Source: Lycocorax pyrrhopterus obiensis
Taxonomy: Eukaryota; Chordata; Aves; Passeriformes; Paradisaeidae
Assembly (NCBI GenBank): GCA_014706295.1
Contig: JACSVZ010000022.1
Location: forward strand, 12,046,830 to 12,110,829
Reading direction: 5' to 3'
Length of the DNA stretch: 64,000 nucleotides
The notes below the pieces were generated by a model. That model saw only the letters and a program-made list of their open reading frames with translations, was not told where the DNA came from and did no database searches. Positions 11,191 through 23,300 of this stretch are shown in pieces. Each line of letters opens with the position of its first letter. Position 1 is the stretch's first letter. Made by a program: the position numbers and the translations under genes.

Positions 11191-13219
11191 GCAGCCAAGC
11201 AGTTAAAGTCACTTCCTGTGGCTGCTCCCCTCCTTAGCGCTGATCTATTTCTTACAGAATTTATTGAAATTAAAATCTGCTTCTTTGGAAATGTGCTGCA
11301 TTTAACAAAACCAGTGGGGGGAAATGAGCTGTGAGCAAGGAGAGAATCAGGCAGCGATTTTTCCCTTCTGCTGACAGAGCAGGGGGATGCCTGGCGGGGT
11401 GGGAGCTGGGGAGATCCAAACTGCAGAGTCAGGGATGGCCCAGCCTGGGTCATTTGGGTGCTGTCACACTGTAGCCCATTAACTCGCAGCACCCAGCATT
11501 GCTAATTAGTGCTAATCCAGTGTCTCCCTATGTTTCCCAGTGCAGGGAGACAGCTCCTTGCCCATCCCTTTCCCTTGGCTGGAGTCCTGCAAGCTCCACT
11601 GCCGCACCCGCTTCAGGACCCTGCAGTTGTGTCTCTTCTTGCAGCCCCTGTGCAGAAACCTTCCTGAAGCCCAAAGAGCTGCACTACCAGAGCCTGGACA
11701 TCACTTCCATGGGAACAAGGGGAGCTTGTAGTCAAACTAAGCACGAGGCTGGGTACCCTGCTGTCACCCGGGCCCCAGGGACAGTCCAGGCAGCCTCGTG
11801 CCACCCCTCCTCCCGCAGCTCCCCATGCACTGGCAGCACAAGCTTGCCAGGCTTTGTGCCAGGGATATTTTCCTAATGGCTCCTCTGCCTGCTCTGCTTG
11901 CAGCCCTCCCTGCCTGCCAGCTGGCTGGGGTGGTCCTGGGCCCTCACAGGCAGCTGGGGAGGTTTCATGGGCATGCAGGGCTTGGAGCCTGAGTACAGGT
12001 GGCAGAGCAGCCCTGGTGCCCGGCAGGAGCCCACTGCTCCCCAGCAGGACCCAGGGCACCTTCTGGGTCCCCACTCAGGGCAAAGGGGGATGTGGGAGGC
12101 TGTGATGGGGGAATTCCTGGTTCCCAGAGCTTGCAAGTCCACACAGCTGCCAGAGATGTCCTGAGGAAGTGTCCCACACAGATATGGCAGAGAGGTGTCT
12201 CAGGCTTTCTCTTGCAGCCAGATGCAGCATTTGAGTGATTTTTGGAGAGCAGACAGCAGATGAGCAGCTGCCACTGGGCACTTCTGAACCTGCCTGACCA
12301 GTCACAGGGTGCCTTCTCATCTGGCTTTGCTCTCCCAGTCATCCATACAACTTAGAAAATAAAAGGTGTAACTTTGCAGAGGAGCAGCACACCCGTGTCT
12401 GTGGGTCTGTCAGCCATAGATGTTGCTTTTCCTAAAACTTCCCTGGCCAATCTTGGTTTTGCCTGCACACACATGCTCCATGCCAGGGCCAGATTATCTT
12501 CTGACATTCTATTTTTCCCTACTTTTTTCTCATTTTCTCTACAAGCCTAACAATTCCTTGCACATTTATATCAGCTCCTTCCTGCGCCTGCCCACCTGGC
12601 ACAGGTAGTTTTGCCGATCACAGGGTGAATTACATGCACAAGTCTGTGTTAAATGTTCCGATGGCTCAAAGTCCTAATGAATAACTAACCTCCAGGTGAC
12701 ATTATTGCAGCTTTAACAAGTGGTGAAAGGATTTCCTCTCAAAGGACTTTCACTGAAGCCATCTTCTTCTTTGTGCATTCCTCCCTTGCAGCGTGGGTAA
12801 TTAAAGGACCAGCCAGAGCTCAGAAGATTCCTCAGCTTTTGCATTTGAGGATATCTTTCGCTCTATTTTTTCCCTCTTCTCTGATGGCATATTAGATCAA
12901 GCCATTAAGCAACATCTTCTGTTTCTCCTGAGAATATTCATCAATAATAATGAATAGTACTTCCTCCAAGGCTGGCCCCTCCTTGCCCAGGAATATCACT
13001 GGTACACGATACAACCCTGTTGGAACAACTCCGGCATTTGTTTTTACTTCTGCGATTCATTTAAAGTGTGATTTCTTTTCTCTCTGGGATTGTGGAGGCC
13101 CTGCTTTGTTCTGGGTTTGGAAGCTGGCAGTCGGCTGAAGCTGAGAGTTTATCTGATCCAGTGGGGAAAGGGGTTTACACCAAAGTAATCCACGAGAGGA
13201 AACTCCTTAATCCCGACTG
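11191..13219. other. No gene found; GC-rich stretch at 11.5-12.3 kb
   Basis: 11,540-12,340 is GC-rich with several acceptor-like tracts (ending at 11540, 11644, 11902 and 12220) and overlapping open frames in up to five of six frames (for example 153 codons minus at 11613-12074). None pairs with a strong donor or resembles a protein. 12,340-13,219 is AT-leaning unique sequence. Confidence 0.6.
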
Positions 13220-13420
13220 ACTGCGCCCCTGTACAACTGCCTCACCTTCATAACACATGGACCCGGCTGTATCAATGAATTTTGCTTTTTACCCCAGTAT
13301 AATATACTTCTTTAGCACGATAGCAGAACAAAATCAAAGTATTTTAAACAAAGATGCTTGATATTGGGCTATCTTTCTTAATCCCAGGCAGCAATCACAG
13401 AGCCAGGCACTGTGCAGCCT
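13220..13420. promoter_or_regulatory. Candidate conserved non-coding element
   Basis: Repeat-free block including ATCAATGAATTTTGC, AGTATAATATAC, ATCAAAGTATTTTAAAC (a TCF/LEF-like ATCAAAG) and CAGCAATCACAG. Called only on texture. Confidence 0.25.
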
Positions 13421-14394
13421 GTCAAGCGGCTTCTCGGAGTGCTTGTCTTGCTCCTGTTCAAGAGAGGATGGATAAAACCTCAAAATAATGATGCAGTGAG
13501 GAAAGGATTGGATTTGGGAGATGAGGACAGTGCTGCAGAATCAGGAATAGGAGCACACATCTAGAACCTCTCTGAGCACCAGAGAAGTTTGTGCTGCTCT
13601 TACTTTGTGCACACCAATCTACTTTGTCCCAGTAATTATTTAGATTCCGTCAGACTCTGAGTGATGTAAATCTTGCTTTGCACCTTTCCTGCATCCTTGC
13701 TGCAGAAGGTTTTCGAGGAAGCAAATACATCAGTTACACAAAGGGAAATTATTGCAGACAGTGTCTTAAGCCCCATTTGCCTCACACTTCTTATTTCTTC
13801 CTTCTCTAAGAAGTTAATCAAGAGGCTTAGTTAATTGGCGTGGGTCAAGTTTTTCAGCCAGCCTGGAGCATGTGCAGCTGCCTGGTGCTGTCCTTCTCCA
13901 TCACTGGGATGGTCCCAGTTACTCATGGACCTGAAGGCATGAGGGGTGCAACCACTGCCTCCACCCCCCGTTGAAACCTGTTCGTGCATTTAAATAACAA
14001 ACTCATGTTCCTGATTGCCACTGTGTTTACTGCTTGAGCTGCTGCCCCCAGCCTCATTCAGCAACTGGGATCAGGCACTTTGGGCTCCCTGGTGATTTTT
14101 TACATTTCTGTTTTGGCATGATTTTTTTTTTTTTTTTTTTGCAAGCACGATTTTCACTCTTGCAAGGTGAACACTTGTCCCCAGCACGATTATCACAGCG
14201 GTGAAGGGCACAGCCCTGCTTTGTGCCAGAGACTCCCTGGCTGCTCTCGAGAGCCTCTGCACATCCCTCCTTGCTGGAGCGCTTTCATGGTGCTCTTGAT
14301 GTGGGGATGTTTATCTTCGCTCAGTTCTTACCCATTGGTGCATCTCTCAGCTAAAGTGCTTTTCCTCAGATTGTGAAACCCACTGTAGTCCTGT
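13421..14394. other. No gene found
   Basis: Unique sequence with only the 19-T run at 14122 of note. Confidence 0.7.
14122..14140 (+). repeat. Poly(T) run, 19 bp
   Basis: Uninterrupted T run. No retrocopy or SINE body could be recognised beside it on either strand. Confidence 0.95.
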
Positions 14395-14966
14395 CTTTGT
14401 TAAGAAGATAAGCTACAGCGGGAAAGCAGCAGCAGAAGCGAGAAAAAAATTCCTCTAGTGTGTTATATCTTTTTCTCCCAAGGAATATCACACAACTTGG
14501 ACAGCTACTGTAATGCTAATAGACAAATCAAAACTCCGAGGAGCGAAATAGAAACATCCAACCATATTAAATAAGGGGGGTTTGTGTGCGTTCGAAAGCT
14601 CACAAAAAAATCTAGATATTAAATTGATGTCCTGGCACTTGTGCAGTGTAATGGGCAGATTCAATTAAAAGAAGAAAATATGTCCAGCCTGTAGTGTGGA
14701 CTAAGCAGCAATAAAAAAGCAAATCAATTTTTCAGGAGTTTCAAAGCCTGGTGCAGATTTCCAGAAGGCAGAAGCCAAAAATATATTTATTAAAAAAGAC
14801 CCCAGGGGCTCAACAGTGTCATTTTAACCCAACTACTGCACCTTCAATATGATGAACTGTCACGAAATTTTGAGAAATACTTTGCAAATAATCCATTTAT
14901 ATGTATAGATACAGCATGTCCTACATGTATAAATAAATGCATATGCTTCTGCTGCATATATACAAC
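14395..14966. promoter_or_regulatory. Candidate conserved non-coding element with two small AT hairpins at its right end
   Basis: Unique sequence with CTGTAATGCTAATAGACAAA, CCATATTAAATAAGG (CArG-like CCATATTAAA), TTAAATTGATG and TTCAATTAAAAG. At 14896-14905 TTTATATGTA pairs with TACATGTATAAA (14922-14933) apart from a 2-base bulge, and ATATGC (14941-14946) pairs with GCATAT (14954-14959). Confidence 0.35.
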
Positions 14967-15587
14967 GGCATTGATTATTTGACAGAGGTGCTACGTAAAA
15001 ACTGCAAAAAAACCCACAAATCAAGTCCAGTTATAGTCATCTGTGTTCCCAGTGTAAGAGCAGTGTGGGGTTTTCTATGTAGCATAAATTAGGGAACTGA
15101 ATATCTTCATATATATGTATAAGTGTGAGTGCACATCCATGCGTCTGTAGGAAGATGAATGTGTGCACACACTCGCATTTAGATACAAGTGTTGATGGCT
15201 TATTTGCAGGATATTCCAGATGTAACTACACCAAAATTCCTGGTTTGGGCATCTGGGACTGGAGTCAGAGTTTATCCAGCCAGCCCAGCACAGAACCAAG
15301 AATGGCAGCTCACAGTTCCACACTTCCCTCCAGCCATACACAGCAACCTCTAGAAATCGATGGATGGGGGAGTCCCAACCTCCCTTTTACTTTTTAATCC
15401 TACCCAAAGCACAGTTATGATCCCACTGAAACCGACTGCAGAACTCCTGGGTGAATAGAAGAAGGGTTTCCACCACAAAAAATTATTTTAATGGATCCAT
15501 TAGAGCTTTTGGTCACTCTTAGGCTGGATGAAGTCTAGAAATAAAGAACAGCAAATCCTGCTGCCAGCCGTGGCCGCAACTTGCTTT
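14967..15587. other. No gene found
   Basis: AT-rich left part with TATATATG words near 15110, then anonymous sequence up to the CR1. Confidence 0.7.
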
Positions 15588-15711
15588 GAGGCCAGGTTGG
15601 ATGAGGCTTTAAGCAACCTGCTCTGTGGAAGGTATCCCTGCCCATGGCGGGAGGGCTGGAATGAGATGAGCTTCAACCTTTCCAACCCAAGCCGTTCTGG
15701 GATTCTATGAT
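15588..15711 (+). mobile_element. CR1 LINE 3' end fragment
   Basis: Contains GAGGCCAGGTTGGATGAGGC, AGCAACCTGCTCTGTGGAAG, CCTGCCCATGGCGGGAGG and the terminal GGGATTCTATGA ending at 15710. These are the ordered landmarks of the last ~125 bp of CR1 in plus orientation. It is truncated before the ORF2 stop region, so nothing is coding. The flanking sequence from 15500 to 15587 shows no recognisable CR1 homology. Confidence 0.9.
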
Positions 15712-16369
15712 TTTGGTTCATCCCTGACAATTTCTGCATGGTCATCTATCTGTCAGTTCAACAGGCAGCCTCTGACATTTGCATGAGGGATTTTTGCTGT
15801 CTCTTTTCTTCCTCCCTTTGTTTTTTTGCCACCATTGCTGATAAAAACAGGTGCTCGTAAAATGTTTCGCTGTGCACAGGCAGCAAACCGAGAAAAAATA
15901 ATTTTCTCTTGTTACACTGAGCCACAGATTTATTTCCCTGAAGAAACCCAAGTGTGACTGCAAAGGTAAAATACAAATAAAAAAAAAAAAGAGAGAGGAG
16001 TAAGCAGCATGGTGGTGATGATTAAGGTGCCCTTCCAAGAAATAAATAAATAAGCCCAAGCTCCCAGCACTGTGCCACACTCGGGGTCATTCCATGGCTC
16101 TCCCTGTAATCAGGATGGGGAAGAGCCCGGCACAGGCAGGACCTCCCATCTCAAACCCCCAGCGCTAGAGACAATATTCACCCAGCTGGCAGGATAGGTG
16201 TGGTTTTTATTTAAAACACAGATGAACGTGCACACAGAGGGAAAGAAATCCTGCAAAGCCAAATTTGCTTCTGAACCTGTTTACATTTGGCTGTACTCAA
16301 GATCACCTTGAACCACCTTTGCTATTTCCTTTGCTTTTCCCTTTGAAGTTGCAAGTACTACATAAGCTC
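15712..16369. other. No gene found
   Basis: Anonymous sequence with an A12-like run near 15980 followed by GAGAGAGGAG. No recognisable element. Confidence 0.7.
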
Positions 16370-16416
16370 TTAAAAAAAAAAAAGAGAGAGAGAGAAAAAG
16401 GGAAAGGGAAAAAAAA
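16370..16416. repeat. A-run followed by (GA)n and purine tract
   Basis: An A run leads into GAGAGAGAGAGA and then GGGAAAGGGAAAAAAAAAG, a ~47 bp purine-only tract at the left edge of the AT-rich block that begins at 16440. Confidence 0.9.
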
Positions 16417-16439
16417 AGAAGTGTATAAAGACACCATTT

Positions 16440-17070
16440 GTGATATGCATTTTTAATAATGACATTTTAAAAGGTTAAAATGTTGTGGCGCCTTTTGCAA
16501 AGTTGTGCCATTTAAACAAGATAACATGGCATTTTACTACTAAAGACAAGACCCTCTTTTTTACTCTTACCTTTGAACAGTTTATCGTTTTGCAATAATA
16601 TCCTTTAGCTATGTAGCTCTCTGTTCTTTTTCAAATGGAGGACATCTCTTCTAATTGTGCTTATGATCCAAATTAGCATTGGGGTTTTCTTTCTAAGAGC
16701 ACTGTGCCGATCCTAAATATTTTTTCTCCTATATGGGATTCAAGAAGAAATCATAATTAATTCCTCTTTCAGTGAAAAAGCAAAGCTATTTTTAAATTGC
16801 ATGCCTTATTGAATTAGTGAAGTGTTAGACAATTAGCAGTCTTTCTTTTTATTTTTATGTTCTTTAAAATGCAGATTCAGTTTAATACTGTTTTCCCTTT
16901 CATTCTTTTCGTGTGTCCTAATTGTTAGCTAAGTAGTGTCAGGGCTGCGTGTTATCGGCCAAGGCAGGTGTCAGGTTTAATATTATTAAAGATGCAATTA
17001 CTCCTTTCTCAAGCGCAGCTTGTCAGTTCAGCTCATCGATGTATATATCAATACATTTTTAAATGAAAAA
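16440..17070. promoter_or_regulatory. Candidate conserved non-coding element (long)
   Basis: Some 630 bp of repeat-free, evenly AT-rich sequence: CAAGATAACATGGC, TTATCGTTTTGCAATAAT, CCAAATTAGCATTGGGG, AATCATAATTAATTCC, GACAATTAGCAG, CTAATTGTTAGC, TTAAAGATGCAATTACTCC and GCTCATCGATG. The density of homeodomain cores over this length and the absence of microsatellite decay resemble ultraconserved enhancer blocks. No reading frame of note. Confidence 0.4.
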
Positions 17071-17221
17071 AAAAACCAACTCTGTTCCCCATCCATGATT
17101 ATCTCCTTGGTATTTTGCCCCTTATTTTGGAAATGTCTCTCTAACCTCAGCGCACGGGAGTCCTGGGAACGTGATGAGCTGTGACAGTCTGAACGAGCTG
17201 CACAATCACATTCCTCAGCTT

Positions 17222-17276
17222 AGAGTCACAGAACCATTTATGTTGGAAAAGACCCTTCAGATCATCCCAAACACAC
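17222..17276 (-). mobile_element. Short CR1 LINE tail
   Basis: AGAGTCACAGAACCATTTAT followed by GTTGGAAAAGACCCTTCAGA and TCATCCCA is the reverse complement of the final ~55 bp of CR1. The copy is extremely 5'-truncated, or the rest has decayed beyond recognition. Confidence 0.75.
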
Positions 17277-19849
17277 GGGCTGTGAGACTCCGAGGATGCG
17301 CCGTCTCCCGGGGCTGCCGCGTTGAGCACCCGTGAAAGGCTGGGGGAGAAAAAACTGTAACTGAGGAGCTGACTGATTTCTTGACATTGGGCCTGCGTCG
17401 CATAAGGGTTCTGGGGAAGTTGTAAGGAAAAATGTTGGTTTATGCTGCCAACACCCATAAAGGAGATGAGAACGCAGGACTGGGAGTTCATGTGCTGCCA
17501 AGCAGAGCTCCAAGTATCTGCTCTGGAAGCATTGCAGGGGAATCCTCTGACTTACGCGGAGCCAATGGCTGAATTCCTCCTCCTCTGTCCTCAGAAAGCT
17601 GATGGGTTCAACACGCCACTGTCCCCAGCTGCAAATTTTGGATTTGGGGTTTTTCTTCAATCGCATTGCAGGTACTGTCCCAGAGAAAGTGCTGTACAGA
17701 TGGTTTAGTCACTAAAAATTGGATTCAACGTTAATCAAAACTGTCCACTCAATAGGGCTTGAATTCATAAATCATTTTAACTAGCAAAGGTGGAAACATT
17801 GAAACAGGATTTTTTGTTAGAAATTTCCTAAATTATACGCTCAAATTTCAAACTCATGTTTTCTCTTCAGCTCTGGATAGATCTTGTTTTAAAGAAAGGT
17901 TTGGGAGTCTGACATTTTGTTTTGGAGAGAACACGCTCTGTTTGACCCAAAAGGAAGTAGAAATGCACACAGCCCTGCAATTTGGCCACCATTCAAAAAA
18001 TCAATTATTCTCAAAGCTTACACTGTGCCCCTTGAGGGAAATTGTTCTCTGACCACTCCTGGTAAGATGAACCATGTCCTGAAGGGTATATAAGCCATGA
18101 GCAGATAACAGTTTAACAGATCGAGTTATGGCTTATTCACACATCTTCATCCAGCAACAGCACACCAAAAGTATTTCCACTCTGACACTTTCCTTTCCTA
18201 TTAGTGTACACTCCACTCTTTTTCAGGATGAGTGCCCAGAATGTCCACAGCCCATATTTATTACCCTCCACACTTGCATCTTGCAGACTGCTCATTTCAT
18301 CATGAGGATGGTGCTCGTTGCCAGGTCAGCTTCCATCTACTCTGGAAATTTGCAGATATTCTTTGCTGTGGGACCCAATCTGCAGCCAAAGAGCTTCTGA
18401 GCAAACCCAGATGAGAGTTCTCCAGTTCAGAAAAATATATAAAATGCAGTGGGCTATTTTCACAGAATCCCATAATGGTTTGAGTTGGAAAGGACCTAAG
18501 TCTCACCTCATTCCAACCCCCCTGTCATGGGCAGAGACAACTTTGACTAGACCAGGTCATTCAAAGCCCTGTCCAGCACTTCTAGCATGGGGAATTTATG
18601 GGAAATATGTGCTCCTTCACTGTTTTGTGTGAGAATGTCATGATCAAAACTATTTCCAGCAAAAGAAACTTTGAAAATAATTGGACAAAAAATGTGAAAA
18701 AATGGCTAATGTCCCTCTCCTCCCTCAGCTCTTTCTGCTTTCCACTGACAAAATTCCAAAGGTAAAAGTCTCTCCCAGCATTCCATGTCACTCCCTCCAC
18801 CCTTGTGCCACGACAGGTGCCACGATTTCAGTGCCAGCTCTGGGAATGGGCTCGTCAGCTTGTGCCGCACATCAGCCGGCTGTTTGTGCTGGGAGCAGAG
18901 CCGGAACGGAGGGGCTCCGTTTTGGGATCATCCCTCGGTTTTTTCCAGGCATCCTTGTTTAATGGCAGTGTTCCCCTGCTCTGGAGGGTCACACTTGGCC
19001 TCGTGGGTGCTCTCCGTGCTGCTCCCAGGGCGCTGGCGGGTCCATGGGTGTAGCTCTCTCCCGGAGCGGCTGCAGCATCCTCCGGCTGCCGGCTCTGCAT
19101 GGCTGGAGACTGACAACTAATGGTTAGTTTGCAAATAGCTGCATAAAAGATCAGCGGATAATGTGTGAGGGGTGGGGAAAGGAGGAAGGAAGGGGAATGA
19201 CTGGTGGTGCTTAAAGAGAATCGATCCCTGTTTAATTTTTATTCCATTTTCATTCTCAATTAAGAACAGGCTTCTTAATGCAGAGTTTCGCTCAGCTTTC
19301 ATGGGGAGTCAGGCTCTGGCAGAAGATGTGACTGTAATGAAAAGGGTCACATATTCATCTCAAACTTTACTTCTGCAAGCTTAGTTTTCTTCTCAACCCA
19401 GCACGAATTAGAAATAATTTCAAGCTCCCACAGGTCCCATGGCCCGGCCGCCTCACGGGCGGTCACATGTGGCTGCCTGCATTTGCAGGTGGCAGTGGGG
19501 GTTCTCTCATGGCAAAGACTGTGAAACGGGACTTCTGGGAGAGCAGCGGTCATTTTGGGAAGACAGGGCAAGGGGAACTGTGTGTGGGGGCTGGTAACAG
19601 ACTCTCTGTCCAGGAAGAGTAATGGAAAGGTTACTAAAGCGGGGATCTGCTGCCTGCAGACCCTCTGAGCTTCTGCACTGGGGACTGAGAGCATCAGCCC
19701 TGTGAGTGCTGCAAGGAGGAATGTGGAGGAGCAGGACAAGGCTCTGAGGCACTGGAAGATTTCCATTCTGTGGGAGCTACCTGGCTGCATCCTTTCCTTA
19801 CCTTTGAAATTCGCCACCTGTGAATTTTAGCTCTGAAATTTGCTGTCAG
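17277..19849. other. No gene found apart from the CR1 at 18460-18595
   Basis: A 134-codon minus frame (17262-17666) starts inside the CR1 tail region and a 156-codon minus frame (19347-19817) lies in GC-rich DNA; neither shows domains. A modest GC rise at 18,785-19,120 gives overlapping frames on both strands. Confidence 0.65.
18460..18595 (-). mobile_element. CR1 LINE 3' end fragment
   Basis: TCACAGAATCCCATAATGGT, TTGAGTTGGAAAGGACCTAA, CCAACCCCCCTGTCATGGGC, ACTAGACCAGGTCATTCAAA and GCCCTGTCCAGCA follow the reverse-complemented CR1 3' end in order. The 3' terminus is at 18460. Scattered substitutions show an old insertion, and no ORF2 part remains. Confidence 0.9.
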
Positions 19850-20360
19850 GAGGCCGTCGTGTTGCTGCTCTGCTATAAGGCCCTCTGCGTTATATTGGCC
19901 ACAGCGTTTGATTGTCGCACTTTGATATCACTGAATAGGTGATCAGACCACTCTTTATTTTAGCCTGAGGATATGCCTTTGATTTGTAGAGGTTGGCCAT
20001 TTCTTATCTGAGTTTGAAAATGGGATTATTTAAATGTGTATTGATGTTTTTCATGTGGTCTAACTGCGCAGTTCAACATGGTAATTCAACTCGTAGCTAT
20101 ACCAGATTGTTATCTAATCTGATAAGATATGAACAGCACAAAGCCGAGATGATGAAACAATCGGGATTGTTGACTCACTGGGGTCCTGCTAAATCCAGTC
20201 TGCTTTCATACTTAATTATCCTGTCAAGTTCCTCGAATCTCAGCTCCTCCAGCACTGCGATGGAGAACGGTGGTAGTGACACCACTTGGTGAATGCATAA
20301 GTTGATCGAAATAATTTCAGCAGATACAATGGCTATTTATGCCTCAACTGTGATGTGAAA
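19850..20360. promoter_or_regulatory. Candidate conserved non-coding element with GATA cluster
   Basis: Repeat-free block containing TTATCTAATCTGATAAGATA at 20110-20129, which holds TTATC and GATAA as an inverted pair plus an overlapping AGATA, and further words TTATCTGAG (20003), TTAATTATCC and GGTGATCAGACC. A 99-codon open frame at 19993-20292 begins with a hydrophobic stretch, but it has no family resemblance and no splice context, so I do not call it a gene. Confidence 0.4.
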
Positions 20361-23300
20361 GGCTACTGATTCAAACACCCTAGACTGCAAAATTGTCCCT
20401 CTTAGCATTTCTAGGTTCACTGAAGGCTGTTATTAAAGGCCTCTGGAAGTTAATGTTTTTGTAACATGAGCTGCTGCCTGACTGTCTCATACCAGAGGGG
20501 GAAAAGAGCAAGTGAAAATTAATCCTTCCTAATTTTCTCTCTAAACTGGTATTTACCAGCTCCCTACACCAGGCACTGTACCTGATCCTGAAAACTTTAC
20601 TGGACATCTCCAGCCCATCCCTCCTGACGCTGCTTACATCATATTTTATTCCAATTGTGAATGCAACTTCTATTAAAAGATAATCAAGTTGTATTAGTTA
20701 GATACAAAAGAGAAATTTTAAAGGCTCCCTCCACTGCTTGAAAATAACTCATATTTTCACTTTTTTCCTTGATGGTCTGTAGGAGTAATCATGAGAGTAA
20801 GAGTTGTGTCACAAGAGGTAATGGCAAAGGTAATGATGTCTACAGCAGATTAAACCAGGTATTTCAGGTATTCAAGAAAAGAAGCATTAGGGTTCAAGCA
20901 GAAGTAGTTGAAATATTTTAATGGTCTGAATTGAAATCATACTCCTGTAAGTTTTACAAGAGTCTTGTCTTTGCTGTAATTTGAGGTCAGCAGTTTGCTC
21001 TTGGTCAGTATTTAGCTCTAGAGCAATCTGGTTATGAAGGAGACCTGCTGATGATGATGATTTTAGTAGTCAGAGAAGAAAAAAAGGGCCCATAAGCGCT
21101 CACAGAAATCCCAAAGATCAAAATACCACTGTGTCAAGCCTCTTCTGCTGATTAACTCACTGGCAGGTTCACCTGTGGATGTATCTGGAGCAATCATTAA
21201 GAGCTTTGTCATGGTGTAGCGCAGTCAGTCAAGCATCCTTGTATTTAAAATCGACACGAAAAAAATACCCAGATATTGAAAGATGCTGCTTTATCTACCC
21301 AGTGTGTTTTAAAGGGAGAGCCACTGCTTTGGTTAAAAGCATTGTCAGCTGTGAGGCTCAGGGATTTCTCTCCAAGCCATTAATGTCCCCTTTGAGAGGC
21401 TGCACCAGGTAAAAATCCTGGAATTTCAGATCTCTGAGCACCTTGCCATGAAGGGCAGCACCGCCACACCTCTGGACTGTGGAACCTTCTGGCCACAGAT
21501 GGTGCAGGAGCCTCCATCCACAAGACTTTCATGTTGGTCCCCTTGAAAATTGTAGCTATTACGTTTAAATTAATTATGCTCTTTTCTGTTGAAATTGCAG
21601 AGTGCTGTGTGGTAGAGCCTTGTCCGGCCCCGGTGCACATGAAGTGAATGGAGGCCCTGCCCTGGGCTTTTAGAAAGTCTGTAATCAGCATGGAAAGGAA
21701 AGACCAACTGTTGTTTGAAAATGTTACTGCTAAAGGTCTCCTTAAAGCTGGTGTCTCTAGGAATCTCTCATATAAACCAAGGAACAAAAATGCTACTTTT
21801 CCGCTTTTATTCCTTCCCTGCTGTGGGGATCTGTGCCTTTTGGAGGCTCTCAGAAGTGGGTTTGAGCCTGCCCTCCTACTCAGACCCCTCCCTGCCTCCA
21901 TCTGTACCATTTCTCCAGCTTTCCCACCCCGTGGATGTCACAATCCTTTCCCAAACTCTGCTGCTGACCATCTCTCATCCACCAGCCCCACTTCATCCAC
22001 CCCCTGAGACACCCCACCAGCCAAAGATGAGGAATAGAGCCAAGCCAACCTCATGGGGAAAACAAATGGAGATTGATCAATAAATAAATGAGGTGATGGG
22101 AAGCTTCTGCACCTGGGCACACTGTGTGCCACCCCTGTGCTCGGGACCATCACCACTGGTGTGACCCCAGCTTTCTGTTTGTCCATCGAGCTGTAACTGC
22201 CTTCGACACCACAGACAGACAGACAGACAGACAGACAGCAGAGCAGACTGGTGCTGCTGCTGCACAAGAGAGTGTTCTGTCCGTGTTGACTCCAGCCTAA
22301 AAACCCCAGCCACATGCGCATTTATGACAGGGTTTGGAGCTGGGTGAGCAAAGGTCTGTGAAGGGATGGGGTTAGAGTTGTGTTTTCCTCTGCTTGCCCT
22401 TATTCTCTGAGTTTCCTAGCCAGGGCTTGGGCAGGGCAGGACGCAGGTCCATAAATGTCTTTTGATGTAGCAGAGCTCTGTGAGCTCATTCCCCTGGAGC
22501 ATCCATCCCCTACACTTTCCAGCGTGCACAGGGATGCAGAGCATCCCACCTCGGGGTCCACATAGTGTACAGGCTGAGCAAACCTCACTCATCTGGGAGA
22601 GTGTTGAGTATTTATTTCCTTTTGTGAAAATACAAGCCCTCTCCTCATGGGATTCATCTTCGAGAGCTCCTTTGTGTGGCTGCTGCCTCCTGGAGCTGCT
22701 GTCACGTTTTCCCCGTGCATGTGGGCCTGGTGCTGACCCTCATTCCCAGCCACACCTGGGCTTGCTGATGAGGTTCAGAATGCCTTAAAATAGGTTAATT
22801 TGTAGGAAAGTGACAGAAATAAATTGCTGGCACTTTTGTGTGCTGATAAGTTTAACCTTATTTTTCCCCCCGAGCAGCTAAATTGCCAATCATCCGGAAA
22901 CACACTGGAGTTCACCCATTACATAAAGGAAGCTGTTAGTCTCATTTAAAACAATATTGACCTTTTTCCTGTCCTTTCCATTTTGACTAAATTACAGGGT
23001 ACATTTTTTGAAATGTGGCTTTTGTCTGACTGTAACCAGGTGACCCTGATTTTTCCTCCTTTTTTTTCCTCACTTTCAGCTTTAAACCTTTCCTTTCTAC
23101 TTCTAACACAGTTCTTAGTTTAACCACAGAGATTTTTAAATCCAGAGATATTAAAAAAACAGGCTTTGCATGATACATATATTTTCCAGTTATGAAAAAC
23201 TACACCTGGAAACTAAGAGAGCTGAGCTGGTGCACCCTGAAATGCCTGGTGTGGGAGTAGCAGGGAGCATTAAGAAAATGATTGCAAAGTGTGTCTGTTC

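Noticed and set aside
11540..12240. Series of acceptor-like CAG sites suggesting a multi-exon gene
   Set aside because: Pyrimidine-rich DNA yields many such sites; none has a convincing donor at a matching distance or a consistent frame.
19993..20292. Frame starting with a hydrophobic, signal-peptide-like segment followed by Ser-rich sequence
   Set aside because: The start is not a clear ATG in good context (an alternative start word is needed at this position), no family resemblance, and the DNA looks like a regulatory block.
22211..22238. Regular short repeats as a CRISPR-like array
   Set aside because: A four-base microsatellite with no spacers; the genome is vertebrate.
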